A stretch of 64,000 nt of DNA from Pontibacter roseus DSM 17521 (GCF_000373265.1 NZ_KB890761.1:1-64000); one strand, 5' to 3'; numbered from the stretch's first letter, positions 19,216 through 27,447 are shown. A program made the numbers and translations. Notes: generated by a model not told the origin, from the sequence alone.

Positions 19216-19953
19216 TTACTTTCTTCGGCCGTAGTAGATGTTCAGGTATACCGAAGCGAAGGTGCTGTTGTTCTTGGTCTGGGGTATGATAATCATGTCT
19301 TTGAAGTACTGCTCCACCAGAAAGCCCACCTCTATACCTGTGATGCTCTCCTTGTACCGTCCGTACTCAAAGCTGAGGCCTGCCTTGGCGTGTATACCCA
19401 TGTTCAGGTTAGCTTCTCCCAACCCGGTGAACACGTTGGCGTTGCCATGTATGCTGTCAAAATTGCGATGCCGCTCCGGGTCGTACTGCTCCGTGCGGAT
19501 ATCCTGCCCACCCAGGCCGGTGCCGTAGTTGTAGCGGATGTAGTATGGCACCAGCAGCCCAAGCGACGGACCTGCGGCCCCCACGGCATTCACCTGCACC
19601 CCCGATTCGGCAGCCTTTCGGAACAGCACGTACTCCGCCCCGTAGTGCGGGCGCACCACGAACATGTAGTTCTGCTTGCCGGCTATGAAATGGTCACCGG
19701 TCTCGAGGCTGTAATAGCGGTTCTCCTTAGGATGCTTCACCTCCACTATCTCCAGACCCCCGAACTGGTACAGACGCTCTTTCACAAAGTAGGAACTGCG
19801 GACAAAAGCCCCACCCAACAGCCCGCCGTTGGAGTTCAGGTTGATGCCATAGCTCAACTCGTTGCTGAAGTCGTCATCAGACTGCGCTGCGGCGGGCCAT
19901 GCTGCCACCAGGGCAATGACGAGAGTGAATACCAGGTTCCTTACCACCTTCAA
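19216..19953 (-). CDS. Putative outer-membrane beta-barrel protein of unknown function
   Basis: A predicted outer-membrane protein without a recognised family. I prefer the TTG start at 19953 (245 residues): it puts a good signal peptide at the N-terminus (KVVRNLVFTLVIALVAAWPAAAQ). The longer frame from 20034 would overlap the divergent osmC start by 20 bp. The body is rich in alternating hydrophobic/polar strands with Tyr and Gly (FVVRPHYGAEYVLFRKAAE, MGIHAKAGLSFEYGRY, TFASVYLNIYYGRRK), as in small porin-like barrels. It shares a 60-bp promoter region with osmC. Confidence 0.7.
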   Translation of the reverse strand: MKVVRNLVFTLVIALVAAWPAAAQSDDDFSNELSYGINLNSNGGLLGGAFVRSSYFVKERLYQFGGLEIVEVKHPKENRYYSLETGDHFIAGKQNYMFVVRPHYGAEYVLFRKAAESGVQVNAVGAAGPSLGLLVPYYIRYNYGTGLGGQDIRTEQYDPERHRNFDSIHGNANVFTGLGEANLNMGIHAKAGLSFEYGRYKESITGIEVGFLVEQYFKDMIIIPQTKNNSTFASVYLNIYYGRRK

Positions 19954-20014
19954 TACCGTTAGAGTTTGATGAAAACTGACTAATTTTACGCGTACACTTT
20001 TCTTTTCAACGCAT

Positions 20015-20422
20015 ATGGCGACCATCCACAACACCTATACCGGCGAACTGCGCACCACCGCAAGCCACCTTGCCTCTGGCAACACCATCATCACTGACGC
20101 TCCCATTGACAACAACGGCCGTGGCGAGGCTTTCTCTCCTACCGACCTGGTCTGCGCCGCACTGGGCAGCTGCATGATGACCATCATGGGCATTGTGGCG
20201 AACCGCAACGGCATCCAGCTGGAGGGAATGCGAATTGAGACCACCAAAATCATGTCAGCAGAGCCGCGCCGCATTGCGGAGGTTGTGCTGAACATCCAGA
20301 TGCCTGCCAACGGGTATACTGACAAGGAGAAGGCGATGCTGGAGAATGCCGCCCGCACCTGCCCTGTTGCCCTCAGCCTGCATCCTGACGTGAAGCAGAC
20401 AGTAACGTTTCTCTATCAATAA
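20015..20422 (+). CDS. OsmC/Ohr family peroxiredoxin-like protein
   Basis: A 135-residue OsmC-family protein; these reduce organic or fatty-acid hydroperoxides with two cysteines. Both are present: Cys53 in GSCMMTIM and Cys116 in RTCPVALSLHP. The N-terminal part with FSPTDLVCAALG matches the family. It belongs to the general OsmC group, not clearly Ohr. A hairpin follows directly. It stands divergently to a small outer-membrane protein and close to a bacilliredoxin gene, so a redox theme is possible. Confidence 0.9.
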   Translation: MATIHNTYTGELRTTASHLASGNTIITDAPIDNNGRGEAFSPTDLVCAALGSCMMTIMGIVANRNGIQLEGMRIETTKIMSAEPRRIAEVVLNIQMPANGYTDKEKAMLENAARTCPVALSLHPDVKQTVTFLYQ

Positions 20423-20430
20423 CTAACAAC

Positions 20431-20460
20431 AGCGTAGCCTTGTTGTCACGAAGCTACGCT
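20431..20460. terminator. Shared hairpin terminator
   Basis: An 8-bp stem AGCGTAGC/GCTACGCT with a 14-nt loop lies between convergent genes; a T run follows on the plus strand (20465-20470). Its right arm overlaps the stop codon of the minus-strand bacilliredoxin gene. Confidence 0.7.
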
Positions 20461-20795
20461 GTAACTTTTTTCTTCACCGAGTCCAGGTTGATGCCCAAGT
20501 GTGAGGCGTCATAGGTACACATGCCGTCCTGTATCAGCAGCAGTTGCGGTGACTGGTGCTGTACCTGGAAAACGTCGGCTATCTCGTTGGAGACAGGCCT
20601 ATACCGGAGCAGGTCCAGGTAGTAGGGCTTCACATGGTCTAACCCAGCCCCGTCCCACTGTCGCTCCAACCTGCTCTTGGCAGTCGAGCTGATGGCACAG
20701 GACGTACTATGTTTGAATATCACCACCGGGGTGCTCTTAGACTCTTCTTTTACGACTTCTAGCTGCTCTGCACTCGTGAGTGGATGCCAGTTCAT
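20454..20795 (-). CDS. Monothiol bacilliredoxin (BrxC/YtxJ family)
   Basis: A small thioredoxin-fold protein of 113 residues that would remove bacillithiol from mixed disulfides. The active site is STSCAISSTAKSR with a single Cys33 (CAIS), the monothiol pattern of YtxJ. SPQLLLIQDG supplies the cis-Pro loop. The frame extends up to 20894, but the ATG at 20795 has a clear AGGAG ribosome site 6 nt before it and starts the family domain. This implies that the host makes bacillithiol; synthesis genes are not in view. The upstream small secreted protein gene ends only 10 nt away, so the two may be co-transcribed. Confidence 0.85.
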   Translation of the reverse strand: MNWHPLTSAEQLEVVKEESKSTPVVIFKHSTSCAISSTAKSRLERQWDGAGLDHVKPYYLDLLRYRPVSNEIADVFQVQHQSPQLLLIQDGMCTYDASHLGINLDSVKKKVTA

Positions 20796-20805
20796 AGATT
20801 CTCCT

Positions 20806-21162
20806 TTAGTTTGTTTTATTCTTTTTGCGGAACAGCCTGAACTTCCTTTCCCCTTTGGCGGCCTTGCGCTGTACCGTTTCCTTGTCAGGCGCATCGGTGG
20901 GGCGGAGTAGAGATAGGGCAGGTCTGTTGTCAGCCTTTGCAGCCGCTCCTTTCTTGAAGGTATAGGCGTCCATGTTCAGGTGCGTATCTTTGTAGCTGGC
21001 GTCTGCCTTACTGGCCTCCTTCAGCGATTTCCGCTTCAGCTGCTCATGCTTGTCCACTGTTTTGAAGCTGATTTGCCCCATGGCGGGACTGGCTATCGCC
21101 AACAGCAGTCCGAGCACGCACAGGCCGCGCTTCAGTCGCTTTTCCGATTCTCGCTTTTCCAT
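20806..21162 (-). CDS. Small secreted protein of unknown function
   Basis: A 118-residue protein with a Lys/Arg-rich N-terminus and a hydrophobic stretch (GLCVLGLLLAIASPAMGQ) that reads as a signal peptide. The mature part is short, very basic at its end (RKFRLFRKKNKTN) and probably disordered. The ATG at 21162 has AGAGGTGGG upstream; a GTG three codons earlier is an alternative. I know no family for it. It precedes the bacilliredoxin gene by 10 nt and follows a tiny lipoprotein gene on the same strand, so these may form a small operon. Confidence 0.6.
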   Translation of the reverse strand: MEKRESEKRLKRGLCVLGLLLAIASPAMGQISFKTVDKHEQLKRKSLKEASKADASYKDTHLNMDAYTFKKGAAAKADNRPALSLLRPTDAPDKETVQRKAAKGERKFRLFRKKNKTN

Positions 21163-21216
21163 AACACCCACCTCTTATATAGTTGTTATACTGAATTCAT
21201 GGACTCTAGTTACTCT

Positions 21217-21417
21217 CTAGAAGATTCCTCTGCGCTTCTTCACGCGGCCGTTTTTATCCATGCTGACCTTAACAGCCTCTAGGCCTCCCGAGTTCTTGCC
21301 TTGTATTTTGGAAGTTTTGCCTGGTTTAGGGCAGGGTATACCTTTGCGCTGGCAGCCAGAGCCAAACAGCAGCGCCACGCAAAGCAGTGGCAAAATCAAT
21401 AATCTACTTTTCTGCAT
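21217..21417 (-). CDS. Small basic lipoprotein of unknown function
   Basis: A 66-residue predicted lipoprotein: signal MQKSRLLILPLLCVALLFGSGC with lipobox FGSGC, then a short Lys/Gly-rich tail ending KKRRGIF. The frame is open upstream to 21591, but that part overlaps the E1 gene and is not credible as protein. It lies 35 nt after the E1 gene on the same strand. No family is recognised; confidence rests on the clear lipobox and the matching start codon. Confidence 0.55.
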   Translation of the reverse strand: MQKSRLLILPLLCVALLFGSGCQRKGIPCPKPGKTSKIQGKNSGGLEAVKVSMDKNGRVKKRRGIF

Positions 21418-21452
21418 AACGCTGCAAGTTAGGATTCTCTGTGTGAAATGCC

Positions 21453-23432
21453 TTAGAACGCCAGTATACTCTCCACTTTTTCGCGCAGGCGCTGCTTGGG
21501 CAGGAACTCCTGCTCCAGCGGCGGCGCGAACGGCACCGCCGTGTCCAGGCTGGCTACCCGCGATACCGGACCATCCAGCAGTTCGAAGCAATGTTCGCCA
21601 ATCCAGGCTGCTATCTCACCGCCAATGCCGCCAGTCATAGTGTCTTCGTGCAGCACTATAACGCGTCCGGTACGGGCCACGGTATCGCGCACGGCTTCTT
21701 TATCCCAAGGCAGCAGGGAGCGCAGGTCCAGGATGTCAATGCTGATTTCCGGCATATCCTGCTGCAGCTGCTTGGCCCAATGCACACCCATACCATAGGT
21801 GATGATGGAGAGGTCGGTGCCCTCGGCCACACGCTTGGCCTTGCCAATCTCAACGGTATAGTAATCGTCTGGAATCTCCTGGGAGATGGAGCGGTAGAGC
21901 AGCTTGTGCTCAAAGTACATCACCGGGTTCGGGTCCTCGATGGCCGCATTCAGCAAGCCTTTGGCATCGTAAGGCGAGGACGGGTATACAATCTTCAGGC
22001 CAGGGGTGTGGAAGAACCAAGCCTCGTTGCTCTGGGAGTGGAAAGGACCGGCGGCCGTGCCCGCGCCCGTTGGCATGCGCACCACCACGTCGGCGTTCTG
22101 GCCCCAGCGGTAGTGGCTCTTGGCCAGGTTGTTCACAATCTGGCTGAAGCCTGCACTCACGAAGTCTGCGAACTGCATCTCCACCATGCTCTTCTTGCCT
22201 TTCACCGACATACCCAGTCCTATACCTAAAATAGCTGATTCGCAGAGCGGGGTGTTGCGCACGCGGTCTTTCCCAAAAGCATCCACAAAGCCCTCGGTTA
22301 TTTTGAAAACGCCACCATACTCAGCGATGTCCTGGCCCATGAGCACCAAGTCTGGGAAGCGCTCCATGCTCTGGCGCAATCCATCTGATATGGCATCCAC
22401 ATAGCGTTTCTCGGTTTTGGCATCAGATGCTGGTTTTATGACTTCCTGCTCGAAGGGCAGGTACATGTCGTTGATTTCCTCCTCGCGGTTCGCCTCTGGC
22501 ATTGGGGTGGCGAAGGCGGTCTGCAGGCCTTCTTCAATCTCTGCCTTTATTTCCTCGCGTATACCTTCCATGGCTTTTTGCGTGAGAACGAGCTCTTCCA
22601 GCAGGTAGCGTTCGAAGGTCTCTACTGGGTCTTTTTTGGCCCACTTCTCAAACAGCTCCTGCGGTACGTACTTGGTCCCGCTGGCCTCTTCGTGGCCGCG
22701 CATCCTGAAGGTGATGGCCTCGATGAGCATCGGGCGCGGGTTTTTGCGCATGCTGTAGGCGGCCTGACGTACCGTGTCGTATACCTCCAGGATGTTGTTG
22801 CCGTCTATCTGCAGCGCGTCTATACCGTAGGCCGGGCCTTTGTCGATGAAGTGCTTGAATTTGAACTGCTCGTTGCTGGGTGTGGAAAGACCGTAGCCGT
22901 TGTTCTCTATCATGAAAATCACGGGCAGGTTCCAGACCGCTGCTACGTTGAGCGCCTCATGGAAGTCGCCTTCGCTGGCGCCGCCGTCGCCGCTGAACAC
23001 CAGCGATACCTTCTCCCGCTTGTCCAGCAGGTCGGCCAGCGCAATGCCATCGGCCACAGCCAACTGCGGACCCAGGTGCGAAATCATGCCCACGATGTGG
23101 TGCTCGTTGGAGCCGAAGTGGAAGGAGCGGTCACGGCCTTTGGTGAAGCCGGTCTTTTTGCCCTGAAACTGCGCGAATAGCCTGTCCAAGGGCACGTTGC
23201 GGCTGGTGAACACGCCCAGGTTGCGGTGCAGGGGCAGTATGTATTCATCGTCTTCCAGCGCCATGGCTGAGCCTACCGAGATGGCTTCTTGGCCAATGCC
23301 GGAGAACCATTTGCTCACCCTGCCCTGGCGCAGCAGCACCAGCATGCGCTCTTCAATCATGCGGGGCTTCAGGATGCCTTTGTAAAGGGCTATCAGTTCG
23401 TCGTCAGAGTATTCTTTGCGGTTAAAGTTCAT
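21453..23432 (-). CDS. 2-oxoacid dehydrogenase E1, fused alpha and beta subunits
   Basis: A thiamine-diphosphate enzyme that decarboxylates a 2-oxoacid and acylates lipoyl-E2. The 659 residues join an alpha domain (1-330; TPP motif GDGGASEGDFHEAL at 148 to IENN at 175-178) to a beta domain (about 340-659; YVDAISDGLRQSMERFPDLVLMGQDIAEYGG, PLCESAILGIGLGMSVKG, LRSLLPWDKEAV, HEDTMTGGIGGEIAAWI). The fused form is widespread in Bacteroidota and is usually annotated as branched-chain 2-oxoacid (2-oxoisovalerate) dehydrogenase. Sequence alone does not exclude pyruvate. E2 and E3 genes are not nearby. It depends on lipoate made with LipA. Confidence 0.93.
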   Translation of the reverse strand: MNFNRKEYSDDELIALYKGILKPRMIEERMLVLLRQGRVSKWFSGIGQEAISVGSAMALEDDEYILPLHRNLGVFTSRNVPLDRLFAQFQGKKTGFTKGRDRSFHFGSNEHHIVGMISHLGPQLAVADGIALADLLDKREKVSLVFSGDGGASEGDFHEALNVAAVWNLPVIFMIENNGYGLSTPSNEQFKFKHFIDKGPAYGIDALQIDGNNILEVYDTVRQAAYSMRKNPRPMLIEAITFRMRGHEEASGTKYVPQELFEKWAKKDPVETFERYLLEELVLTQKAMEGIREEIKAEIEEGLQTAFATPMPEANREEEINDMYLPFEQEVIKPASDAKTEKRYVDAISDGLRQSMERFPDLVLMGQDIAEYGGVFKITEGFVDAFGKDRVRNTPLCESAILGIGLGMSVKGKKSMVEMQFADFVSAGFSQIVNNLAKSHYRWGQNADVVVRMPTGAGTAAGPFHSQSNEAWFFHTPGLKIVYPSSPYDAKGLLNAAIEDPNPVMYFEHKLLYRSISQEIPDDYYTVEIGKAKRVAEGTDLSIITYGMGVHWAKQLQQDMPEISIDILDLRSLLPWDKEAVRDTVARTGRVIVLHEDTMTGGIGGEIAAWIGEHCFELLDGPVSRVASLDTAVPFAPPLEQEFLPKQRLREKVESILAF

Positions 23433-23505
23433 CTTGAGAAAAGGAAGTTCGTTGTCGTATGGAAGGTTAAAGCGCGCTTTATCCTCTTATTATGGTGCTA
23501 ATTTA

Positions 23506-23513
23506 TACATTTG
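23506..23513 (+). promoter_or_regulatory. Candidate -7 box for the M16 peptidase
   Basis: TACATTTG fits TAnnTTTG. It lies in the region between the divergent E1 and M16 genes, about 170 nt before the M16 start. No TTG is seen at the 19-bp position. Confidence 0.35.
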
Positions 23514-23686
23514 TTCTGTACTTCAGGAGGCACAGGTATACAGGAGGCGCAACACGGCGCAACCTAAGCCTCGTAAAGAGAGCAAAAGCTACAGAAAACC
23601 AGCAAAGCCTGCAAGTTATTGCCGGATTTGATTTAATACAGGCAGCACGGTGGCTATACCTGGGCCGCCTTTCAAGAAAGAAGATT

Positions 23687-24952
23687 ATGATACAGTTCAA
23701 AGAATTTACCCTCGACAACGGGCTGCGTGTGATTGTGCACGAGGACCACACCTCTCCTATGGCCGTGCTCAACGTGCTATACGACGTGGGCTCCCGCGAC
23801 GAGGAAGAGGCGCACACCGGTTTTGCACACCTATTCGAACACCTGATGTTCAGTGGCTCCAAGCACATACCTGTATACGACGAGCCCCTGCAGCGCGTGG
23901 GCGGCGAGAACAACGCCTTCACCAGTCCCGACATTACCAATTACTACCTTTCCCTGCCGGCGCAGAACATCGAAACCGGGTTCTGGCTAGAGTCAGACCG
24001 CATGCTGGACCTGGCTTTCAGCGAGCAGGGGCTGGAGGTGCAGCGCAAGGTGGTGGTAGAGGAGTTCAAGCAGAACTACCTGAACCAGCCCTACGGCGAT
24101 GTATGGCTCAAGCTGCGCCCGCTGGCCTACGAGCAGCACCCCTACAAATGGGCGACCATCGGCAAAGAGATTTCCCACATCGAGGAGGCGACCATGGACA
24201 TTGTGAAAGCGTTCCACAGGAAACATTACTCGCCCAGCAACGCCATACTGGTGGTGGCAGGCAACGTGACGTTTGAGAAGGCGAAGGAACTGACCGAAAA
24301 ATGGTTCGGACCTATACCTGCCGGCGAGAAATACACCCGTGCCATACCTGCCGAACCAAAGCAGCCTGGCCCACGGGTGCTCGAAACCACGGCGGATGTC
24401 CCGCTCAGCGCCATCTACAAGGCTTATCACATGCCTCACCGCACCCATGAAGACTACTACGCCATTGACCTCATCAGCGACATCCTGGGCCGTGGAAAAT
24501 CCTCGCGCCTATACGAGAATCTGGTGAAGGAGCAGAAGCTGTTCAACTCCATCGCCGCCTCCGTGACGGGGTCCATTGAGCCGGGTTTGCTGATTATACA
24601 GGGCAAGCTGAACGAAGGCGTGGACCTGCACGAGGCGAACCGAGCCATTGAGGCCATCAACCAGGAACTGATGGAGCAGCTGGTGGAGGAAGAGGAGCTG
24701 AATAAGGTGAAGAACCAGGCCGAGACCTCGCTTGTGTTCTCTGAGATTGAGCTCCTGAACCGTGCCATGAACCTGGCCTATGGCAAACTGCTCGGCGACG
24801 CTAACTTCGTGAACACCGAGGGCGAGAAGATTCAGGCTGTCACGCCGCAGGACATCCAGCGCTGCGCCAAACAGGTTTTGGACCCAAACAACTGCTCTAC
24901 ACTATTATATAAAGCGGAAAAGAAAGAGAAGCCTGTAGAGCAAGAGGCATAA
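23687..24952 (+). CDS. M16 family zinc metallopeptidase
   Basis: A pitrilysin/mitochondrial-processing-peptidase-like zinc protease of 421 residues. The inverted zinc motif HxxEH is H48-L-F-E51-H52, with the third ligand glutamate downstream in VVVEEFKQNYL. The C-terminal half (residues about 180-400) is the usual second M16 domain. The open frame runs from 23492, but the first 65 residues are Arg-rich and unlike the family; ATG 23687 (MIQFKEFTLDNGLRVIVHED) is the right start. No signal peptide is seen, so it is probably cytoplasmic or peripheral. Bacteroidota often encode two adjacent M16 proteins; only this one is here. Confidence 0.93.
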   Translation: MIQFKEFTLDNGLRVIVHEDHTSPMAVLNVLYDVGSRDEEEAHTGFAHLFEHLMFSGSKHIPVYDEPLQRVGGENNAFTSPDITNYYLSLPAQNIETGFWLESDRMLDLAFSEQGLEVQRKVVVEEFKQNYLNQPYGDVWLKLRPLAYEQHPYKWATIGKEISHIEEATMDIVKAFHRKHYSPSNAILVVAGNVTFEKAKELTEKWFGPIPAGEKYTRAIPAEPKQPGPRVLETTADVPLSAIYKAYHMPHRTHEDYYAIDLISDILGRGKSSRLYENLVKEQKLFNSIAASVTGSIEPGLLIIQGKLNEGVDLHEANRAIEAINQELMEQLVEEEELNKVKNQAETSLVFSEIELLNRAMNLAYGKLLGDANFVNTEGEKIQAVTPQDIQRCAKQVLDPNNCSTLLYKAEKKEKPVEQEA

Positions 24953-24976
24953 ACTAGGTATAGCTGACATAAAAAT

Positions 24977-25007
24977 GCGGCTGCAGCATACACTGTAGCC
25001 GCCTTTT
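24977..25007 (+). terminator. Rho-independent terminator after the M16 gene
   Basis: Stem GCGGCTGCAG against CTGTAGCCGC (one mismatch) with a 6-nt loop and a T run. Confidence 0.9.
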
Positions 25008-25095
25008 TATTTAATTTAGCATGGTTGCTATACCTTTGCAATTCATAACCAGTCAGCTGAGCCAACCCAGAACGCCTCTGCCATACCTAAGCCTT

Positions 25096-25596
25096 ATGAA
25101 AAAATTTCTAGTCCTGTATTTGACTGTAGTTGCCGCACTTTCTGGCTGCAAGAAGGATAACTGTACGCCGGAGCAGAACATTGCCGTCTTTGGCAAGGAC
25201 AGAGCCATTACCACCTATTATTACCAGGCTGATGACTATAGATTCTATAGCGTCCATTCGGGCGAGAACCTTGTGTTCAGGTATAGCCACACCAGGGCTG
25301 AGTGTGAGGACGTACTGGATGATGAGTATGGTTTCAATTTCGATTTTGAGATAGACAAAGCCGCTGATAAGTTTCGGTTTGAAGGCAGTGAACTGGCCTT
25401 AACCAAGGGAGTCGTCCTGGAATTTGGCGCTTGGGTCAGCAACCAGTACCAGAACATTGGAAGCGGCCTCATAGAGGGCTCCAAAATCTCGGCAAACCAG
25501 TGGCGCGTGAAGGCGGACGTCACCACCACACCCCTAAGGCCTGACCAGCAGCCCAAACGAATCACCTTTGACAGGGTGTTTACCCTTGAACAGTAA
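25096..25596 (+). CDS. Lipoprotein of unknown function
   Basis: A 166-residue lipoprotein starting at the ATG at 25096: MKKFLVLYLTVVAALSGCKKD, lipobox ALSGC. The open frame from 25021 adds 25 residues with no role. The mature part is mixed alpha/beta and rich in Tyr and acidic residues (TTYYYQADDYRFYSV, DDEYGFNFDFEID). I recognise no domain. It is followed by the two PepSY-like genes on the same strand but separated from them by 176 nt. Confidence 0.75.
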   Translation: MKKFLVLYLTVVAALSGCKKDNCTPEQNIAVFGKDRAITTYYYQADDYRFYSVHSGENLVFRYSHTRAECEDVLDDEYGFNFDFEIDKAADKFRFEGSELALTKGVVLEFGAWVSNQYQNIGSGLIEGSKISANQWRVKADVTTTPLRPDQQPKRITFDRVFTLEQ

Positions 25597-25711
25597 GCTT
25601 CAACAGCATATCTCTACTCTTTATAGTTGTTCTACTAGGTCAGAGGCATATACTCGCTCTGTCGGGTATGGCCGTTCCTGCTTTCCCGACCCGTTAGGTC
25701 CTACCTTCAAA

Positions 25712-25725
25712 TTTCCTTCAGAATC
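25712..25725 (+). promoter_or_regulatory. Upstream block shared by the two PepSY-like genes, copy 1
   Basis: TTTCCTTCAGAATC lies 61 nt before the ATG of the first PepSY-like gene. The identical 14-mer lies 60 nt before the second. Conservation at the same distance, while the rest of the leader has drifted, suggests a promoter-proximal regulator site kept after duplication. Confidence 0.55.
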
Positions 25726-25772
25726 AGCGCGTACCTTGGCGGTATACATTTTACAACCTAACGCGCTATACC

Positions 25773-26219
25773 ATGAAAAATACCGCATTTGCATTCCTAT
25801 TGATGGCAGGAGCCCTGTTCTCCTGCGACGACAACGATGACGTGAAACCTGATGACGTACCCGCCGCTGTGAAGGAGACTTTGCTGACCAGCTTCCCTAA
25901 CGCGACTGATGTAGATTGGGAAAAGTTGGGAGAAGACTTTGAGGCAGATTTCGACGTGGACACAGTGGACTACAGCGCGCTTATCAATTCGTCTGGCAGT
26001 CTGCTCAAGCAGAAACAGGACATACTTGAGACAGAGCTTCCAGAGGCCGTGAGAACGGCTATTGAAGGAGCTTACGCCGGCTACAAGATAGACGACTCCG
26101 AACTGTTGCTGCAGGGCCAGACCACATTGTATCAGGTGGAGCTCGACGACAACACCCGTGAGGAGAAGCTTGTCTATTCAGCTGACGGACAACTGGTGCA
26201 ACAGGACTATTGGGACTAA
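25773..26219 (+). CDS. PepSY-like (DUF2874-type) lipoprotein, paralogue 1
   Basis: A 148-residue lipoprotein: signal MKNTAFAFLLMAGALFSC, lipobox ALFSC, then an Asp-rich start (DDNDDVKPDDVP). The mature part has the PepSY-like pattern seen in small Bacteroidota periplasmic proteins: VPAAVKETLLTSFPNATDVDWEKLGEDFEADFD, then ETELPEAVRTAIEGAYAGYKIDDSE, and YQVELDD. Such proteins are of uncertain function; related folds are likened to beta-lactamase-inhibitor-like proteins. A paralogue follows at 26441 with the same length and architecture. A strong terminator sits between them, so each is its own unit. Confidence 0.82.
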   Translation: MKNTAFAFLLMAGALFSCDDNDDVKPDDVPAAVKETLLTSFPNATDVDWEKLGEDFEADFDVDTVDYSALINSSGSLLKQKQDILETELPEAVRTAIEGAYAGYKIDDSELLLQGQTTLYQVELDDNTREEKLVYSADGQLVQQDYWD

Positions 26220-26246
26220 CCTCCATACCTGATTAAGCATAAAAAA

Positions 26247-26274
26247 AGCCCGTAGTTAGCAGCTACGGGCTTTT
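26247..26274 (+). terminator. Rho-independent terminator
   Basis: Stem GCCCGTAG/CTACGGGC with a 7-nt loop, flanked by A and T runs, directly after the first PepSY-like gene. Confidence 0.92.
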
Positions 26275-26380
26275 CGCTTTAGGAGGATTTCGCTTAAGAC
26301 GCTCCTCCTATACCTGCTCTGACATATGCAGGCAGCGAAAAAAAACGGCTATACCTGTTCAGGAGCCCTTCTGCTACAAT

Positions 26381-26394
26381 TTTCCTTCAGAATC
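26381..26394 (+). promoter_or_regulatory. Upstream block shared by the two PepSY-like genes, copy 2
   Basis: Same 14-mer (TTTCCTTCAGAATC) as at 25712, 60 nt before the ATG of the second paralogue. Confidence 0.55.
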
Positions 26395-26440
26395 GGGCGT
26401 TAGATTTCCGCTGTAATCAGACAAATCTAAACCACGAACC

Positions 26441-26878
26441 ATGAAAGGACTTGCCTTGGCACTGCTGCTCACCGGCCTGCTGCCCGCCTGTGACGACGAT
26501 GTACAACCCGACGAAGTGCCCGTGGAGGTACGGCAGGCGCTGTTGGACGCCTTCCCCAATTCCTCTTACATTGAGTGGGACAAGAACGGCAAGGACTATG
26601 AAGCAGACTTCCAGCTGGACCGGAGGACGCACACGGCCCTACTGAACCCGACAGGCAGTTTGCTCATGCACAAGCAAGCTATACCTGAGACGGAACTTCC
26701 AGGCGAAGTAACAGCCACTCTGAACCAGAACTTCAAGGGGTATGCGCTGGATGAAGTGGAGAAGCTATTGAAAGATGAAGGCACCTTCTATCAGGTGGAA
26801 CTCGAGAGCGCTACAAGCGAAGAGCAGCTCGTGCTCCAGCCAAACGGACAACCAGCCCAACTGCCTTTCTGGGATTAA
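26441..26878 (+). CDS. PepSY-like (DUF2874-type) lipoprotein, paralogue 2
   Basis: A 145-residue lipoprotein: MKGLALALLLTGLLPAC with lipobox LLPAC, then DDDVQPDEVP. It aligns end to end with the preceding gene: VPVEVRQALLDAFPNSSYIEWDKNGKDYEADFQ matches its first motif, TELPGEVTATLNQNFKGYALDEVEKLL its second, and both end in FWD or YWD after a Gln-rich stretch. The pair arose by tandem duplication and has diverged widely at protein level, yet keeps a 14-bp upstream block. Function is unknown. Confidence 0.82.
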   Translation: MKGLALALLLTGLLPACDDDVQPDEVPVEVRQALLDAFPNSSYIEWDKNGKDYEADFQLDRRTHTALLNPTGSLLMHKQAIPETELPGEVTATLNQNFKGYALDEVEKLLKDEGTFYQVELESATSEEQLVLQPNGQPAQLPFWD

Positions 26879-26886
26879 TCGTCCAT

Positions 26887-26919
26887 ACCTTTGCTCCCGG
26901 ACTTTGCCGGGAGTAAAGG
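26887..26919 (+). terminator. Hairpin after the second PepSY-like gene
   Basis: CCTTTGCTCCCGG pairs with CCGGGAGTAAAGG around a 6-nt loop, one mismatch. There is only a weak T run, so termination is likely but not certain. Confidence 0.6.
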
Positions 26920-26947
26920 CATTTTAGCGAAACTTTTCTGGGCTGAC

Positions 26948-26979
26948 ATTTGTATATACAAATAACTACTTTACATTTG
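26948..26979 (+). promoter_or_regulatory. MarR-type operator over the -33 box of its own promoter
   Basis: A perfect 16-bp palindrome (ATTTGTATATACAAAT, 26948-26963) contains the TTTG -33 box at 26949-26952. The -7 box TACATTTG is at 26972-26979, exactly 19 bp further. A bound regulator would block the promoter, so the marR-like gene is probably autorepressed. A near-identical site lies before the aldo/keto reductase gene at 27468. Confidence 0.8.
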
Positions 26980-26997
26980 TACCCCAACCAGCAGCCC

Positions 26998-27447
26998 ATG
27001 CGCATAGAAGACGAGATACAGCAGAAGGACTTCAAAGACGACCACCGTCGCCTGGTAGTCAACCTGTTGTTCACGAACAACTGGCTGAACCAGCAGTTTA
27101 TCCCCTTCTTCCGGCAGTTTGGGCTCACACTGCAGCAGCACAATGTCCTGAGCATCCTGCGGGGGCAGCACCCACAGCCTGTCTGCTTCGGGGAGTTGCA
27201 GGAACGCATGGTGGACCGCAACTCCAACGTGACCCGTCTTGTGGATAAACTCATTGACAAAGGCTACGCCACCCGTGACATCTGCCAGGCCAACCGCCGC
27301 ATGATAGAGGTGCGCCTGACTCCGGCAGGTATGGACAAGCTCCAGCAGATAGACGAGCAGATGCCTTCTTTTTTCCAGCGTTTCCATAACCTGACGCAGG
27401 AGGAAGCTGTTCTGGCGAGCCAACTGCTCGACAAGCTCCGAGGATAA
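26998..27447 (+). CDS. MarR family transcriptional regulator
   Basis: A 149-residue winged-helix dimeric repressor. The start at 26998 is chosen because the frame upstream (from 26950) runs through the operator and -7 box. Helices typical of MarR: LVVNLLFTNNWLNQQFIPFFRQFGLTLQQHNVLSIL (dimer helix and first DNA-binding helices), recognition region MVDRNSNVTRLVDKLIDKGYATR, wing ICQANRRMIEVRLTPAG. No cysteine-pair redox sensor is evident, so the signal is unknown. It is followed by an aldo/keto reductase and an old yellow enzyme, with matching palindromes before itself and the reductase, which suggests control of an electrophile-detoxifying set. Confidence 0.92.
   Translation: MRIEDEIQQKDFKDDHRRLVVNLLFTNNWLNQQFIPFFRQFGLTLQQHNVLSILRGQHPQPVCFGELQERMVDRNSNVTRLVDKLIDKGYATRDICQANRRMIEVRLTPAGMDKLQQIDEQMPSFFQRFHNLTQEEAVLASQLLDKLRG

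Noticed and set aside
21591-22229. Plus-strand frames opposite the E1 gene
   Set aside because: Antisense shadows of the fused E1 coding sequence.
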